A stretch of 64,000 bases of DNA from Atriophallophorus winterbourni (Eukaryota > Platyhelminthes > Trematoda > Plagiorchiida > Microphallidae), in assembly GCA_013407085.1 (NCBI GenBank), contig JACCGJ010020296.1, positions 1-64,000 of the forward strand. The letters are read 5' to 3'. Below the pieces are notes generated by a model that was given only the letters and a program-made list of their open reading frames with translations, had not been told where the DNA came from and did not search any database. Shown piece after piece: positions 25,201 through 34,721 of this stretch; the stretch's first letter is position 1; every line of letters begins with the position of its first letter. The position numbers and the translations under genes are program-made.

Positions 25201-27222
25201 CCTGTCCTTCCGAGATGGTATTCTACTTCGAACATATTTGCTGTCCGTTTTATATTAGTTCCTAACTTTCGAGTTTGGGTTTGTGCACGGTGATTGCCGG
25301 TGATCAACTTGCACTAAGATTTCAATATATATATATATACGGAGGAAGATGATTATGCGATAACGAAAACCAACTTTCGTGAAGATCAACCATTAGAGGT
25401 AACTTGAAGCGCTCGGTCAAGTTATTAGAAGAGATTTGTGCAAACACAACACGGATAATCGAAACGCCGACCAACCGCCATTTATACTAACATTCATACA
25501 AGCATTTCACGATTTGTTAGCGGACGACGCGCTAGCGACTTCCTCTAGACGCTTTTGAATCAACAGTCTCCAAACCCAGGTTCAACAAATTTACTCCAAA
25601 TTTAAATGAATATTTTTTGATAAATATTGAAACTGTTTTCCCGTTAAAATTATCTTTTTTGCTATTGCTTTCAATGATATGTATCGTGTTTCCCAACTTC
25701 CAGTAGGTCTCTAAAGAAATCCATCAGTAATACAAATGTAATATTCACATATATATGAAATTGCTCTCTCAGTAGCTAATATTTACGTATAACTCGGGTC
25801 TTTTCAATTGACCATACCAAAAGGTGTATACTTCATGCACTGTAATATTACTCCCGCAGCGACGTGTATACTTGTTGCATTATAATAACGGTAATATATA
25901 AAAGAATTCGTCCTTACGGAGTTATATCTGGAAACGCATGTTTAATCGGTATAATTGCTTTTGTAAATTGTTTTGAGAGCTCGTTTCAATGGTTATGATA
26001 TTTAGGAAGTTTACACCGGTTTAGAGCGACGCTCCATCTTTAAGAAGCAATCAGCCGTGCGAATCTCATTTTTCCAAAACCAGTGATTTGCTTCAATCAT
26101 CGGTTTTCTCGAACTCTCAGATTGAAGTGAGGCACGATTTCAATGATTATACTTTAGAGTTTAACTAAGTTTTGATAGGAATGCATCTGATCATGATAAT
26201 AAAATCAACTCATCAAAATATTTTTTACTCTTTTGCAATATCTCCTGTGTACGAAAACCTGCACTCCATTGTTCCAGGAGATTCATACGAATAAACCATT
26301 GGTGGATTGTAGAACGTTATTTCATAATTTTCTGTGAATTTAAAGAAACAAAATGTTTACTCATTTATTCAGCAAAACCTTTTGATTTTTCGCTATTTGA
26401 AAATCTCATATATTTTATAAAATATCGGATCGCATTATATATAGTATGAAATATCATCAGACGTACGCACAATATCCACGATATCGATTGGAATAAAATG
26501 TTATAACGAAAAGCTATTTTCGATAAAACAATGTAACGATGCAAGTGGGAAAAATTACTCTCGTTATCGATGCGTTCTAAAACGAAAGAGGTGTACTTTT
26601 ATAAATTCTTAGAAGAAGCTTTAATTTCGAGGAGAATTCATACAGCGGATAACACGGATTGTTCAATATTCTATCAATGATTTAATCTGGTGATACAGAA
26701 TGGGTGTATTAAGATAATTTCGGGCATTTTGTCATAAAAACAGAGCTTTTCCTTTGAAACCACATGATGAGGTGGTCAACCAATATTATGTTTTATAAAC
26801 GATAAAAGAGAAAAATCGCATCAAGATGAATGCCAATACTATAGAGACGAAATTAATAGAAAAACTGCATACAAATTTTAGCATGTGGAAGTGATGAGAT
26901 GATTCGATCTCGTAAAATCTGTGACTCAAGCTAATATAATTAGTGCCTGCTCAGTAGTGTTACATGAAGTTCAACACGCAGTTTAGTAAGCATGAGTTAA
27001 ACACATTTTTCAGGTTTTATAGACATGCATTGCTCATTTGCTTTGCTTGTAATTTCATGTTAATCAGCGACAGCTGATTCCTAAAGTTCTTTCCGGGTTC
27101 GTCACACTAAATATCTATTACCTATTTGCAAGAGTGTAATGATTATGGTTACAATTTTTCCTTGACTTTCCCGGTTTGCGTTGGAGCTCAGAGAACTTAT
27201 AAGTTTGCAAATTCGTTGCATT

Positions 27223-27260
<38 letters not shown>

Positions 27261-27832
27261 CTAGAAAAGAATATGAAAGATAATTAAAAATTCAATTTTC
27301 ATAAGACCGCAGTCATATTTGCTGTGCTTCAGTGTAAGGGATTGTCGAGCAGTAAAGACATCAAGTTACAAAATGACCGATCTAGGATCCATGCATGCAT
27401 TGCACAAACAATACAAACGTGTGCTATTTACATGTAGGTGTCTTGAATTTAATCACGTTTACACACTTCATCTGAATCATGCATAGCGTGGGCTAAGTGA
27501 AAAATGGCTAACAATATTGACTCAAAAGTTAGCTGATAGAAATTGACACCATGATAGGGAATATAATCGAGTTATCTAAGAAGCATGAAGCTCTGTACAC
27601 GTACACCCTGAATCAACCGACATAATGAGGAAAGAAAATGTTCTTTCAAAATAATACTAATCAGTATTTTATATTCATTCAATCAACATATTTAATTGCT
27701 CCGCTGATAATTTTCTTATTTGCCGGTCAAAACAATTTACTTACCATTATTCCCACTTGTTTGACCATAAACGCCGACCTGAAGGATTATTAAAAACCGG
27801 ATGGCGAAGTTCATGCTGCAAAGTTTCTTCAT
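6947..27832 (-). CDS. Ig/FN3 single-pass membrane receptor gene (15 exons traced)
   Basis: A cell-surface protein of about 880 residues, rebuilt from minus-strand exons whose splice sites and phases agree at most joins. Order: signal peptide (27.8 kb), Ig-like domains built mostly from pairs of exons (26.3 down to 11.2 kb, each with the B-strand Cys, C-strand Trp and F-strand Tyr-x-Cys pattern), one FN3 domain (8.75-7.1 kb), one transmembrane helix and a tail of about 33 residues. Such proteins act in adhesion or recognition; ligand and subfamily are not identifiable here. The large introns contain LINEs on both strands and a hammerhead SINE. Open points: exon 3 to exon 4 is off by one base, and an exon is probably missing between exons 8 and 9, where the Trp of that Ig domain is not found. 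No kinase, phosphatase or obvious PDZ-type end is seen. Confidence 0.85.
7298..7337 (+). ncRNA. Degenerate hammerhead-like motif
   Basis: CTGATGA (7303-7309), weak stem II, GAAA (7323-7326), and a stem I ACCGC/GTGGT. The cleavage triplet is altered: CCGGAT instead of CCGGTA, so the invariant U is lost. It sits in the receptor's last intron, antisense to the gene. Confidence 0.5.
8538..8753 (-). CDS. Receptor exon 14: FN3 domain, first part
   Basis: Acceptor ATCTTCAG, phase 1. 71 codons ending CITLDDLKQ, which with exon 15 forms the typical FN3 end. Donor G|GTGCGT, the same as exon 13. Confidence 0.8.
8877..10324 (-). mobile_element. 5'-truncated CR1-type LINE with a long open RT frame (family 2)
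   Basis: A 434-codon open frame (9020-10,324) covers the RT from RPVTLLPVISKVLE through QHGFRKSRSC, CYLDMSKAFDRVDH, SSGVPQGSVLGPVLFLAYIN, the catalytic ILFADDIKLW and the C-terminal WNSLPE block. There is no stop or frame shift, so the insertion looks young. Endonuclease, ORF1 and the first RT motifs are missing, so it cannot move alone. The 3' tail near 8877-8890 is a GATTCAA-type short repeat. It lies in the intron between receptor exons 13 and 14, on the same strand as the gene. Confidence 0.9.
11196..11335 (-). CDS. Receptor exon 13: membrane-proximal Ig, second half
   Basis: One base completes an Arg from exon 12. Contains AMTFTNVESK and VEDYECKNSD. Donor G|GTGCGT, phase 1. The canonical Trp of this domain is not seen. 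Confidence 0.8.
12689..12942 (-). CDS. Receptor exon 12: end of Ig 6 and start of a further Ig-like region
   Basis: Starts SSEKFYICSARNEHGS (F-G strands), then SYEIHCAKEF as the next B strand. Donor AG|GTAAAA, phase 2 out. Confidence 0.85.
13080..13150 (+). mobile_element. Small RTE-type 3' fragment (tentative)
   Basis: Shares AAATACAGCCCATGGCTGCTG-like sequence with the 3' end of the RTE copy at about 44,550. Intronic. Short, so weakly supported. Confidence 0.35.
13582..13848 (-). CDS. Receptor exon 11: end of Ig 5 and start of Ig 6
   Basis: Acceptor TTGCAAAG. Opens LELGDILEKTPFMIQCKLSN (F strand of Ig 5), then VELHCGMQSE and FTWYLGNG of the next domain. Donor CCG|GTAAAT, phase 0 in and out. 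Confidence 0.85.
14280..17790 (+). mobile_element. Decayed jockey/CR1-superclade LINE with TTC-repeat tail
   Basis: Endonuclease frame 15,015-15,491 (SSNVQSFWSKYDEIS, TFQGTWL), linker frame 15,914-16,402, RT frame 16,499-17,215 (FAYRKHHSTVDAL, FLDYTNAFNSV, GVLQGAILLPFLFSIY), then C-terminal pieces to about 17,660. The catalytic box reads LIYANDVAVV, so the second Asp of F/YxDD is replaced by Asn at the first D position of the pair; together with stops this marks it as dead. The 3' end AATAAAGCC plus TTC repeats (17,757-17,790) recurs at 29,053 (minus) and 63,950 (plus). It fills most of the intron between receptor exons 10 and 11, antisense to the gene. The 5' limit is uncertain. Confidence 0.8.
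18036..18211 (-). CDS. Receptor exon 10: Ig 5, first half
   Basis: Acceptor ATATAG; phase 1 completes a Ser with exon 9. B strand SLIFHCDFF, C strand RIDWLKDG. Donor AAG|GTTCGG in phase 0 joins exon 11 to give a continuous Ig domain. Confidence 0.8.
19189..19330 (-). CDS. Receptor exon 9: Ig 4, second half
   Basis: Acceptor CTTACAG, phase 0. Contains GREIFVSN and HDGVYRCVYP, ends FTIHVQ with donor A|GTAAGA. A LINE tail ends only about 50 bases upstream (19,380). Confidence 0.8.
19380..19510 (-). mobile_element. 3' UTR fragment of the family 2 LINE
   Basis: Closely matches 8877-9010: minus strand GTGCTTTTTCTGACCATAAA, ending TTCTTGAATC. It contains only the 3' end. It abuts the region just upstream of receptor exon 9. 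Confidence 0.75.
20440..20514 (-). CDS. Receptor exon 8 (tentative): start of Ig 4
   Basis: Encodes SLEVQANHVRLAFQCNVYY, a clear Ig A'-B strand, after a branch-like CTAAT, a pyrimidine tract and GTGAG. The donor AG|GTTCAA is weak and its phase does not meet exon 9, so an exon carrying the Trp strand is probably missing from the model. Confidence 0.5.
21690..21886 (-). CDS. Receptor exon 7: Ig 3, second half
   Basis: Acceptor TTTGCAG, phase 0 as required. Contains NLAADVKVLI and VGICAIREY (F strand). The donor AG|GTTGCG gives phase 2 and fits exon 8; C|GTAGGT four bases earlier is the alternative (end 21,694). Confidence 0.75.
22120..22388 (-). CDS. Receptor exon 6: end of Ig 2 and start of Ig 3
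   Basis: Begins GKLVVMNDP and KFNCEITG, completing Ig 2, then FSIFCPA and PSW start Ig 3. Acceptor CTCTAAG, donor AAT|GTAAGT, end phase 0. Confidence 0.85.
23123..23284 (-). CDS. Receptor exon 5: second Ig domain, first half
   Basis: B strand YVSLGCLMEG and C strand DIQWKIDG. Phase 1 in and out. Donor ATG|GTAAAT. Confidence 0.85.
23523..23753 (-). CDS. Receptor exon 4: first Ig domain, C to G strands
   Basis: Contains WYLSG, SVSWTLND and the F-strand DAGEYVCNVRG. Acceptor ATTCAG, donor A|GTAGGT, end phase 1, which joins exon 5 to give a Thr codon. Confidence 0.85.
24393..24455 (-). CDS. Receptor exon 3: Ig B strand
   Basis: 63 bases, acceptor TTTTTTTAATAG, donor AG|GTAAGT. Read in the phase set by exon 2 it ends LEDTTLFGKC, a good Ig B strand for the WYLSG...SVSW that follows in exon 4. 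The strict phase to exon 4 is off by one base. Confidence 0.6.
25028..25345 (+). mobile_element. SINE-like element with Pol III boxes and a hammerhead
   Basis: A tRNA-like internal promoter is suggested by TAGCGAGTAGA (box A-like, 25,080-25,090) and AGTTCGAAAC (box B-like, 25,135-25,144), about 45 bases apart. A complete type I hammerhead follows (25,154-25,218). The element then runs to an AT-dinucleotide stretch (25,329-25,341). This is the architecture of the Sm-alpha family described in schistosomes. Membership is inferred from layout, not alignment. It lies in the intron between receptor exons 2 and 3, antisense to the gene. Confidence 0.65.
25154..25218 (+). ncRNA. Hammerhead ribozyme of the SINE-like element
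   Basis: Core CTGATGA (25,171-25,177), stem II GAGG/CCTC closed by CGAAAA, GAAA (25,192-25,195), minimal stem III ACC/GGT, cleavage triplet GTC with the predicted cut after 25,201. Stem I pairs next to the core only partly (G-C, A-U, mismatch, A-U), then CGGA/TCCG and CCA/TGG further out. All invariant core bases are present. The near-zero stem III loop suggests a dimeric active form. Confidence 0.75.
26229..26331 (-). CDS. Receptor exon 2: start of the first Ig-like region
   Basis: Acceptor TTCACAG, phase 1 in, phase 2 out, matching exon 1. Encodes PPMVYSYESPG and MECRFSYTGD, which resemble an Ig A-B strand. The donor GA|GTAAAA is weak, but its phase fits exon 3. Confidence 0.65.
27225..27259. 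repeat. (AT)n microsatellite
   Basis: About 17 uninterrupted AT units in the first receptor intron. Confidence 0.95.
27745..27832 (-). CDS. Receptor exon 1: signal peptide
   Basis: 29 codons plus one base. Met-Lys-Lys start, hydrophobic core FAIRFLIILQVGVYG, then QTSGNN. Donor G|GTAAGT, end phase 1. The second Met (codon 7) could also start. Confidence 0.8.
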
Positions 27833-29052
27833 CTATGTAACAGTAGAACGCGTATTAACGTTTATATACGAAACGTTTCACACACACACTGACAAATTTT
27901 TCTGAAGCAATGGTTGACTTATTAGAGTGCAACATTCCATATTTCTGGCCCCTTTAGACTTACGTGTGGAGGAAATATTGCTGAAAATATTTTTGGTGCT
28001 CAGCAAAAAGTGATGGTAACAACCAAATTTGGAATTCCACAATAAGCATTCAGTATCAATTGGTGACCTTGAGAATGAAAACAACTCACAATGTGTGAAA
28101 AGTTGCGGATTATCAATGGCAATTTTCTTGGAAAGCGGTATTGAAATACGCAGCTTAGAAGTTGCACTACCTGAATTTGGAGGAATCTATTGTTGTAGAA
28201 GTAGAAATAAATGGTTTATTTCGTAAATCAGATGAGCGGAGAGAAGACATTTATGCTCTGACTCTTGCGAGAATTACTACCTGTCTAAGTCATACACGAA
28301 TAATTTCCATATTATTGTGGTCGTCACGTCAAGATCTATCGGATTATACCATTATTGCTAGACGGAAATATAACAAGTTATTCTTTCCTATTCCGGATAA
28401 ATTTTCTCAATCTCCACGCGAGCAACATTCAACAATGTTTAACGCATATAGTTGAATTTACTGACACTCGAACGTGCTGAACATTTTGCATCCTTCGAGC
28501 TCTCTCTACTTTGTATATTGACCGTGAAGCTCAGAATCTTGTATATCATTTTTGTCTAGCTTAGCGAATACGACCCTAACTTGTCCAATTTAATCTTAGT
28601 GAAATATAGCGATCAACATTACGTTGCATGCATGAAACTGTCTTATCCAGTTAACTTGGAAATACAAACAAATGACCGCACATAAACACGAAACGATGAC
28701 TCAGAAAACCTTACGGAAAAATTATAAAAAAGTTTTTCGAAAGGACCTTTCCAAAGACTCATCTTGTGACCTGCCATGTCTGCTCAGGAAAAAATTATGC
28801 TCTCAGCGATACGACCTTGACGAATGAAGTGATAAATATAATCAAAAACGAATGTTTTGTGGCGCTCATATCCCCACCACTTATTGAAAGATTATTCTAT
28901 CGTGGGAGTTTGCTACGTGTGCGGACAAATTTGACAATGCCCCTGCGACCAAGCAAGTGTAGTAGAAATTAATCGGGGACTGAGCTTGGATGTGAAAATT
29001 GTCAGTGGTGAATCCTGTTTAAAAATTGAAGTTAAACTCGATTAATGTATTG
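27833..29052. other. 5' flank of the receptor gene
   Basis: Promoter and 5' UTR of the minus-strand receptor should lie just above 27,832, but no TATA or initiator is convincing. A plus-strand frame (28,029-28,223) has an Ig-like GGIYCC and is discussed under findings. Otherwise nothing was recognised. Confidence 0.4.
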
Positions 29053-29450
29053 TGAAGAAGAAGAAGAAGAAGAAATTGACTTTATTCGTACACACGAATT
29101 TTCAGCTGTTACAATAATTTCACCATAAATATAAAAAATGATAAACATGTCCCGACATCGAGTTACAATTTGTCGGCTGAACGATTTTTCCAGTCCGTCT
29201 CAATTGATTGACATACGATCCAGTTTACTAGCAAAAGTTTTTGGGTCAAACGTTTCACTGCAAGTCCCGGTATCTCGTACTTCGTTCGAAAGTGCACGTC
29301 CAAATTTGACCTCAGTTGATTTGAAAATATTTGATGCATTCTACCCTTGGGAAATTAATTGTATGCACGGCCGATTTGAAGGCCCCGCAAAAATCACACC
29401 CCCATCCCTTAAACACAAATACCGGGTTCTGGCCGTTTGTTAGACAATGA
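29053..29450 (-). mobile_element. LINE 3' tail plus decayed hammerhead monomer
   Basis: 29,053-29,130 on the minus strand matches the TTC-repeat tail of the jockey-like LINE (AATAAAGTCAATTTC plus TTC units). 29,391-29,450 on the minus strand matches the hammerhead monomer around GGCCAGAACCCGGTA and TTAAGGGATGGGGGTGTGA, with the core lost. The sequence between them is unassigned. Confidence 0.6.
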
Positions 29451-29479
29451 TGGTTGTATATTAGTGATTAACAAAGCTG

Positions 29480-31100
29480 ATACTGATTAAAGGAGAAGAT
29501 GGAAAATGTGAAAGATAATAACCCACCAAACGCGGGTAGCTAGCTAGCACGTAAACCCGGCACAAACAACGAAAACTTATGAAATCGTGCACTCTAAACA
29601 ATTAAGTTTCCGGTGCTGACGCTTAAGCATATGCAGCTATCAGAAAGTAAGCAAGTGGAAGAAACTTCAAAACATTCGAACAATCCATCAGCCACCGGGT
29701 TCTACGACTTAACTGTAATATGTACGCATATGCCAGAACCAAATGCTTCACTATTTGAGGTTCGAAACTGGACGATCTCAAGGTTTGGTTTGACTTGTAT
29801 GACATCATGCATCATCGTAAGCCAACATCATTGTATCGGCTTACTATAAAACGTGATTCGCCAAACCACGCTCAAAGTAACCGTAGACCATGAAAGATAT
29901 CCGAAAGAAATATGGCTAAACTCCTACATGCTACGAAGTAACTCAGAAACACCCTGCCGTGTCTACCACGATGTTACATGTTGCAAGAGAAGAAGCGACA
30001 CCGCTGGTCCTGAAATCCATTTCTTCCGCAGTCTTTTCTAACTCGATAGTTTAGAAATCATTGTTGATTATTTAGCTCACAAACGCGCTAGCTACGACCG
30101 TAAGTAATGAATATTCCTGGCAGAAATCATTGAGATTTCGGAGGAAAATGCGAAATAATATATCCATTTTGCACGATCTCGCAAGTTGATTGAAGTGGGT
30201 TTAAATCCACTGAAAGTGATTCTTCTGAATAGCGCAACTGCTGCTTTAAAACATAAGTTAACAAAATGGGTTATTCTATCTGCTATGAGCGTCAAAGTAC
30301 GAGACAACCGTCGAGTTCTGAGTATAGCGGTTAACCATGAAAACATTGTGATGTACTTGCAGGCGGAAACGTCCACTGGCGCGAATAAATAAATGCCGCT
30401 CGATCCGAAATCAAACGAGATCCAAACGGAGAACCAGATAAAATTATGGATTCGGACACTTGAGCTACATCAACACAAACAACGCTACACACCACACAAT
30501 GGATGTCAGTAATTACTAGAGGTATAACGCACAACGTCATGCCAAATCAGAATCCAGATGAGTCCAACCAATAATTTAATTTTACACCCGTCATTATTCA
30601 CACAAAATACGATGAAGTGCATCTATACGAACGCGAAAATTTGTATCAATAAATTAATCAAACTGTACGTGATTTGTGAAAAATGGATGCCTTATGTAGT
30701 CGCCATAACAGTAAATTGGTTCCATGATTCCTTGTCTGATGATGCAGTTTTCTTGTCTCTATTTCGGAGTGTCGATTTAGATGAAGCGGAGGAGTAGCAA
30801 TTTAATTCGAGCAGTTTATTTTCTCAGAGTTATGAACGATAAGGCCCTCGATATACCCGAAACAATTTGGCGCTTTCTGACTCTTACTCGAGGGGACGAA
30901 TCTTTTATAAGGATGATCCATCTTCCCCCAACAGCACAGCATCAACAAAACAATAAGCTGATTGATGGTTTGCAACTTGTGACAAATCTGTCCGAGGTTC
31001 AGTTATTGATAAAGGTGAATTCATCCTCGACAACCTACAGTCGGGATGATCATTCATCATTCCCACTTGAGTATCAACTTCGAAGCGTCATAGATTAAGC
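29480..31100 (+). mobile_element. Heavily decayed CR1-type LINE (ORF1 and endonuclease parts)
   Basis: Short frames keep blocks seen in the other ORF1 copies: LTVICTHMPEPNASL with a following Trp (compare LTVICSNLVES at 35.36 kb and LSVNCTDVPEPECTL at 45.57 kb). Later comes CIYTNAKICINKLIKL and a VVAITVNWFHDSL stretch, the CR1 endonuclease start (NAQSL-K-EL, then VTETW-type). Many stops. No RT is visible. Confidence 0.6.
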
Positions 31101-31639
31101 ACCCCATTATAACCACGTTCGTTTTAGGGGACAAAAACGTATATCAGATTCTACTGCTGTGAAGAATATTGTCTATAAACGGCCAGTCGAACAAAGCGAT
31201 CATGTTGTCTCATAATTCGAGTGCGTTCGTAGCGCTAGTCGAAACAGTTTCGGAACATTATACGTCAGAATAGTGAAATCTGTTTGCCGATTTTAAATAC
31301 AGCAGTTTTGCAGGATTGGATTGCTCCGATGCGACTAGTTCTTGGTTCCTTCTTTCACAGAATCTGAAATGCATACTGAACGAAAATTTAATAGTCGTTC
31401 TGAAGGAACCTTCTCAATAAAAGACATTTAGACAGACAGAAAAATTGATGAAAAAATGGCAAGCGCATTCGGTTTCCATCAACCTACAATCACAGGTGTT
31501 TCATAGGCCTAAATTTTCACTACTGAGAAACAACGTTTCCGCTAAATTTCAGATGATAAACAACATTTTCGATAGCTTTTGATTTCCTGGCTGCACCACA
31601 ATCAGTAGCTTTTAAATATAATCGTAAAATTTTAGAACG

Positions 31640-31644
<5 letters not shown>

Positions 31645-31706
<62 letters not shown>
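31645..31706. repeat. (TA)n microsatellite
   Basis: About 31 units, the longest dinucleotide tract in the window. Confidence 0.95.
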
Positions 31707-31707
<1 letters not shown>

Positions 31708-31759
31708 CACTAACCTATAAATATATAGCCCTTCGACTCTCTATACTCTAGAGCAGTAC

Positions 31760-31955
31760 TGTATTACCGCATGCATTTGGAAATGTCGAGCGCTTGCCGG
31801 CCATTGAATATCTAGATACTTCACTACTCTTGATGAGCTCAATAGGTCAATCAACAGCTTAGCGAATGGGAAGACCCCCGTGACGACGGAATTCCACCTG
31901 AGCTCATCAAATGCTGCAGAGCAGCATTATTACAACCTATTCACCATTTATTTAT
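31760..31955 (+). mobile_element. RTE-type LINE fragment
   Basis: Parallels 4738-4930: GGAAATGTCGAGCGCTTGCC, then a decayed DELNRSINSLANGKTP block. It is interrupted at 31,955 by a CR1-type tail. Confidence 0.8.
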
Positions 31956-32420
31956 TCATAGATTTATTCGTTGACGATACGCAGGCAAAAGAAACTATGC
32001 TTTACAAAACCCACAAAAATGTACGTCGGGTCGGATGGTAAAAATCATCAAAATATTGTTTGATTACTGTCAAACATGGAAAACATAGTTTTCGATGTGG
32101 ATATCTAACGGTTGCTTGAAAACGTCAACGGTTCCAGATTGTACCACGTGAGTAGGTAAACTGTTCCACAATTGCACATTGCGAACAGAAAATGTAGATT
32201 TGAGGCAGTGCAACATGCAACGCTGTTGGTAAAGTTTTGATTGGTGACCTTGCATATGTATTTTATGGGGAAGATGGAAACGGCTGCAACTTAATTTGTT
32301 TGATTAAGCACTGTCAAAATAAATATTAGTGCTCCTCGGACTCCATTACTTTTGGTATGACTGATTACAACTCTATCACGCGATAGTTTAATGGATTATT
32401 TCTCTCACCAACGATGTTTC
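31955..32420 (-). mobile_element. Internally deleted CR1-type LINE (family 1)
   Basis: The minus strand carries the 3' tail (two CTATGAATAAAT-like units), the C-terminal block (HQSKLYQQ, FSVRNVQLWNSLPTHVVQSGTV) and, after a jump near 32,335, an upstream RT piece matching 41,575-41,655. It lies inside the RTE fragment, so it is the younger of the two. Confidence 0.75.
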
Positions 32421-32800
32421 CAAGATAATTTATGTGAAATGTTTCGGAAAAAAATGAGATAGTGACACAGAGACTGTACTGCGTCCATAGTTTCAAAAGT
32501 TGCTGAACATTATCGTTTGATACACTTACTCCGAATTTCTTTAGAAATTTTGCACTCGAAACTTTAGGTGCAACAAAAACTGGCATTGAAATCACCCAAT
32601 AGCACAACATCATTTTTGATTAGCACGTTTTTGATGACAGTTGCAAGGAGTTGATAAAATCGTCTTTTTCAGCATGTGTCACAGAGAGCATGGATGCAAA
32701 AAAACATTGACCAATGTAATTGTACCATTGTTGCTTTCGAGATTTAGCGTCCAAATCCGTATTCTGCCGGTGCTGAATTGTTCAGCACTAACCTAGGCAT
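32420..32800 (-). mobile_element. CR1-type endonuclease fragment
   Basis: On the minus strand a VVLLGDFNAS stretch (about 32,590-32,620) carries the GDFN motif of the LINE AP-endonuclease. The surrounding frame is short and broken. Confidence 0.5.
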
Positions 32801-32984
32801 TCGAATCTCAGATCCTCTACACTTCATTGTTTATGACATATATTTTTCTTACGTATCTGACGATTCCCACGTTAGACCGAACGTTCCAGTTTAACAGTTT
32901 CAGAGCCGATCTATCAGGTTTTCATATAATCCATATTCAATATATATGTCTAGAAGCCAATGATCTTCATCCGAGATTCAAAGT

Positions 32985-33290
32985 CAAGGAATTTAATGTT
33001 CAAAAAGTTAATACTTTACAACACCACAGGATTACGGTATGAATAAAACATGAAGATTACAATAGTATAAAATCAATAGTGAATATCAAATGTATGGCTC
33101 ACGAATGTTATTCTTTTGCATATGTAAGTCCAATTTAGCTTTAAACACCGCCAGTCAAGGAGAGTCCACCACATGTTGGGGTAGGGAATTCCAAAGAAAT
33201 ATAGCACGTACGGCGAAAAAATGGCGCCGACAATTAATACGGGAACTTGGAACGTAGGGAAAGTATGTCGCGTGGTCCCTTTCCTATCAC
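32985..33290 (-). mobile_element. 3' end of a CR1/L2-type LINE (same family as 1-475)
   Basis: The minus strand repeats the 3' UTR of the element at the window start (CACCACAGGATTACGG against the plus-strand TTGTAAAG region) and the FSPYVLYFFGIPYPNMW frame, a shifted reading of the WNSLP block. Confidence 0.75.
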
Positions 33291-34721
33291 ACACACTCGC
33301 AAGTATTTTAGTGGTGTCCTTCAGTAAAAAAAAAAAAAAAAAGACACAATTCTATAGTGAGGATCTTCGCGTCGTATCCTCCTCCTTTGGGTAAATTCCG
33401 CATAGACCCAGACGTTTGCAATCTTTCGGGGTACGGCCCAATTGCGAGACCAATCACTACCTTTGTTGCTCTCATGATTGGAATAATACAAATTACATTT
33501 CCACTTGAGAAACCTGAACTAAGCTTTGGTTATAGTGATTTGGTTCACGACAGCTCGATCCGCATAAGACCAGGTTAGATTGGATTCTAACTTTTGTTGG
33601 TTGACAGTTGGGAATCAAGCATATCTTCAAGCGCAAACATTTAAGGCACAACTTGAAAATAATCAACTCAGAATCATTTGAATTTCTCCAAATACTTTCT
33701 TAGTGCACGGGTGAAGCTCATTCCTATCATGTCATTCATACATTTGCAGTGTCTGTTCTAAAGAAATGCGCATACGGATCTTGATCGGCTAACATATTTG
33801 CATTTACCTCAAACTTCTGTTACGCTTGTGAATAAGTCTGCAAATGCAAATCATTTTCCAAGATAAATTTAATTAATCGCGTCCAACCGAGAGAGGCACC
33901 CCTTAAATTTGGTTCCAGTCATAGGGAATGCAGTCCTAATACGATCAGTCGGATATCACATTTCCCACAAAACTTACGTCGGTACATTTATGCAGTCCAT
34001 GTATGCTTATTGTGGAAATGTTTACACCGAGAAATTGCTATCTAACCGATTGTAATTCTCTTCAAATAAACGTTACAATTTTGTACTGAATAATACTTTA
34101 AACCCTCATTGCCCGCTATTGACACAATTTGAATTAAAAATAATACCCAAACATTCATTTCCGACCTACAATTCTCCTCTCCGTTTCAAACTTGGTCTTA
34201 GTTTCACTCCTCTTTTAACCTCATTGATGCTTACACGTTTAAATTTTAAACGATCGATCAATTCAAACGGTGTGGACGTACAAATTTGTGCTCTCAGACT
34301 TTTGAATCTTATTGCTCGCTTTATTAACGGATCTAGACGGTTCTTATATCATTGAACTCGTCTCAACTTCCTCATTCGGAATATACTATTTTCAAGTCGG
34401 AGTTACGCGAATTCTTGAAAATCAAAACTTCCAGTTTCTACCCAACATAGCATACGCGTGCAACATTGCTTCCAATCCAGAATAACGCAACAACTCGGAT
34501 ACCATCAGGAAGATCTTGCTATTTGGTATTTACTGACAGTTATTTCAACACTGTCGGATCAAATCTCACAGAACAGCCTGTGCGTCAAAGTGTACGCCAT
34601 TTTACTGTCCGTTGGATTGCACTGCATCGCATCCAGTCGTCTTTGCACTCCACCGAGAGACACCGATCGATAATCGAGCGCTTCGCCCAGGGTATCGAAC
34701 CGATCTCGCGAAATTGTAACA

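Noticed and set aside
25122..25307. 61-codon minus-strand frame
   Set aside because: It lies wholly in the SINE-like element, opposite the ribozyme; no protein signal.
34119..34355. 78-codon frame before the full-length LINE, at first read as an RT C-terminus
   Set aside because: Most of it falls in the inverted duplicated segment (matches 50.9-51.2 kb); the resemblance is weak.
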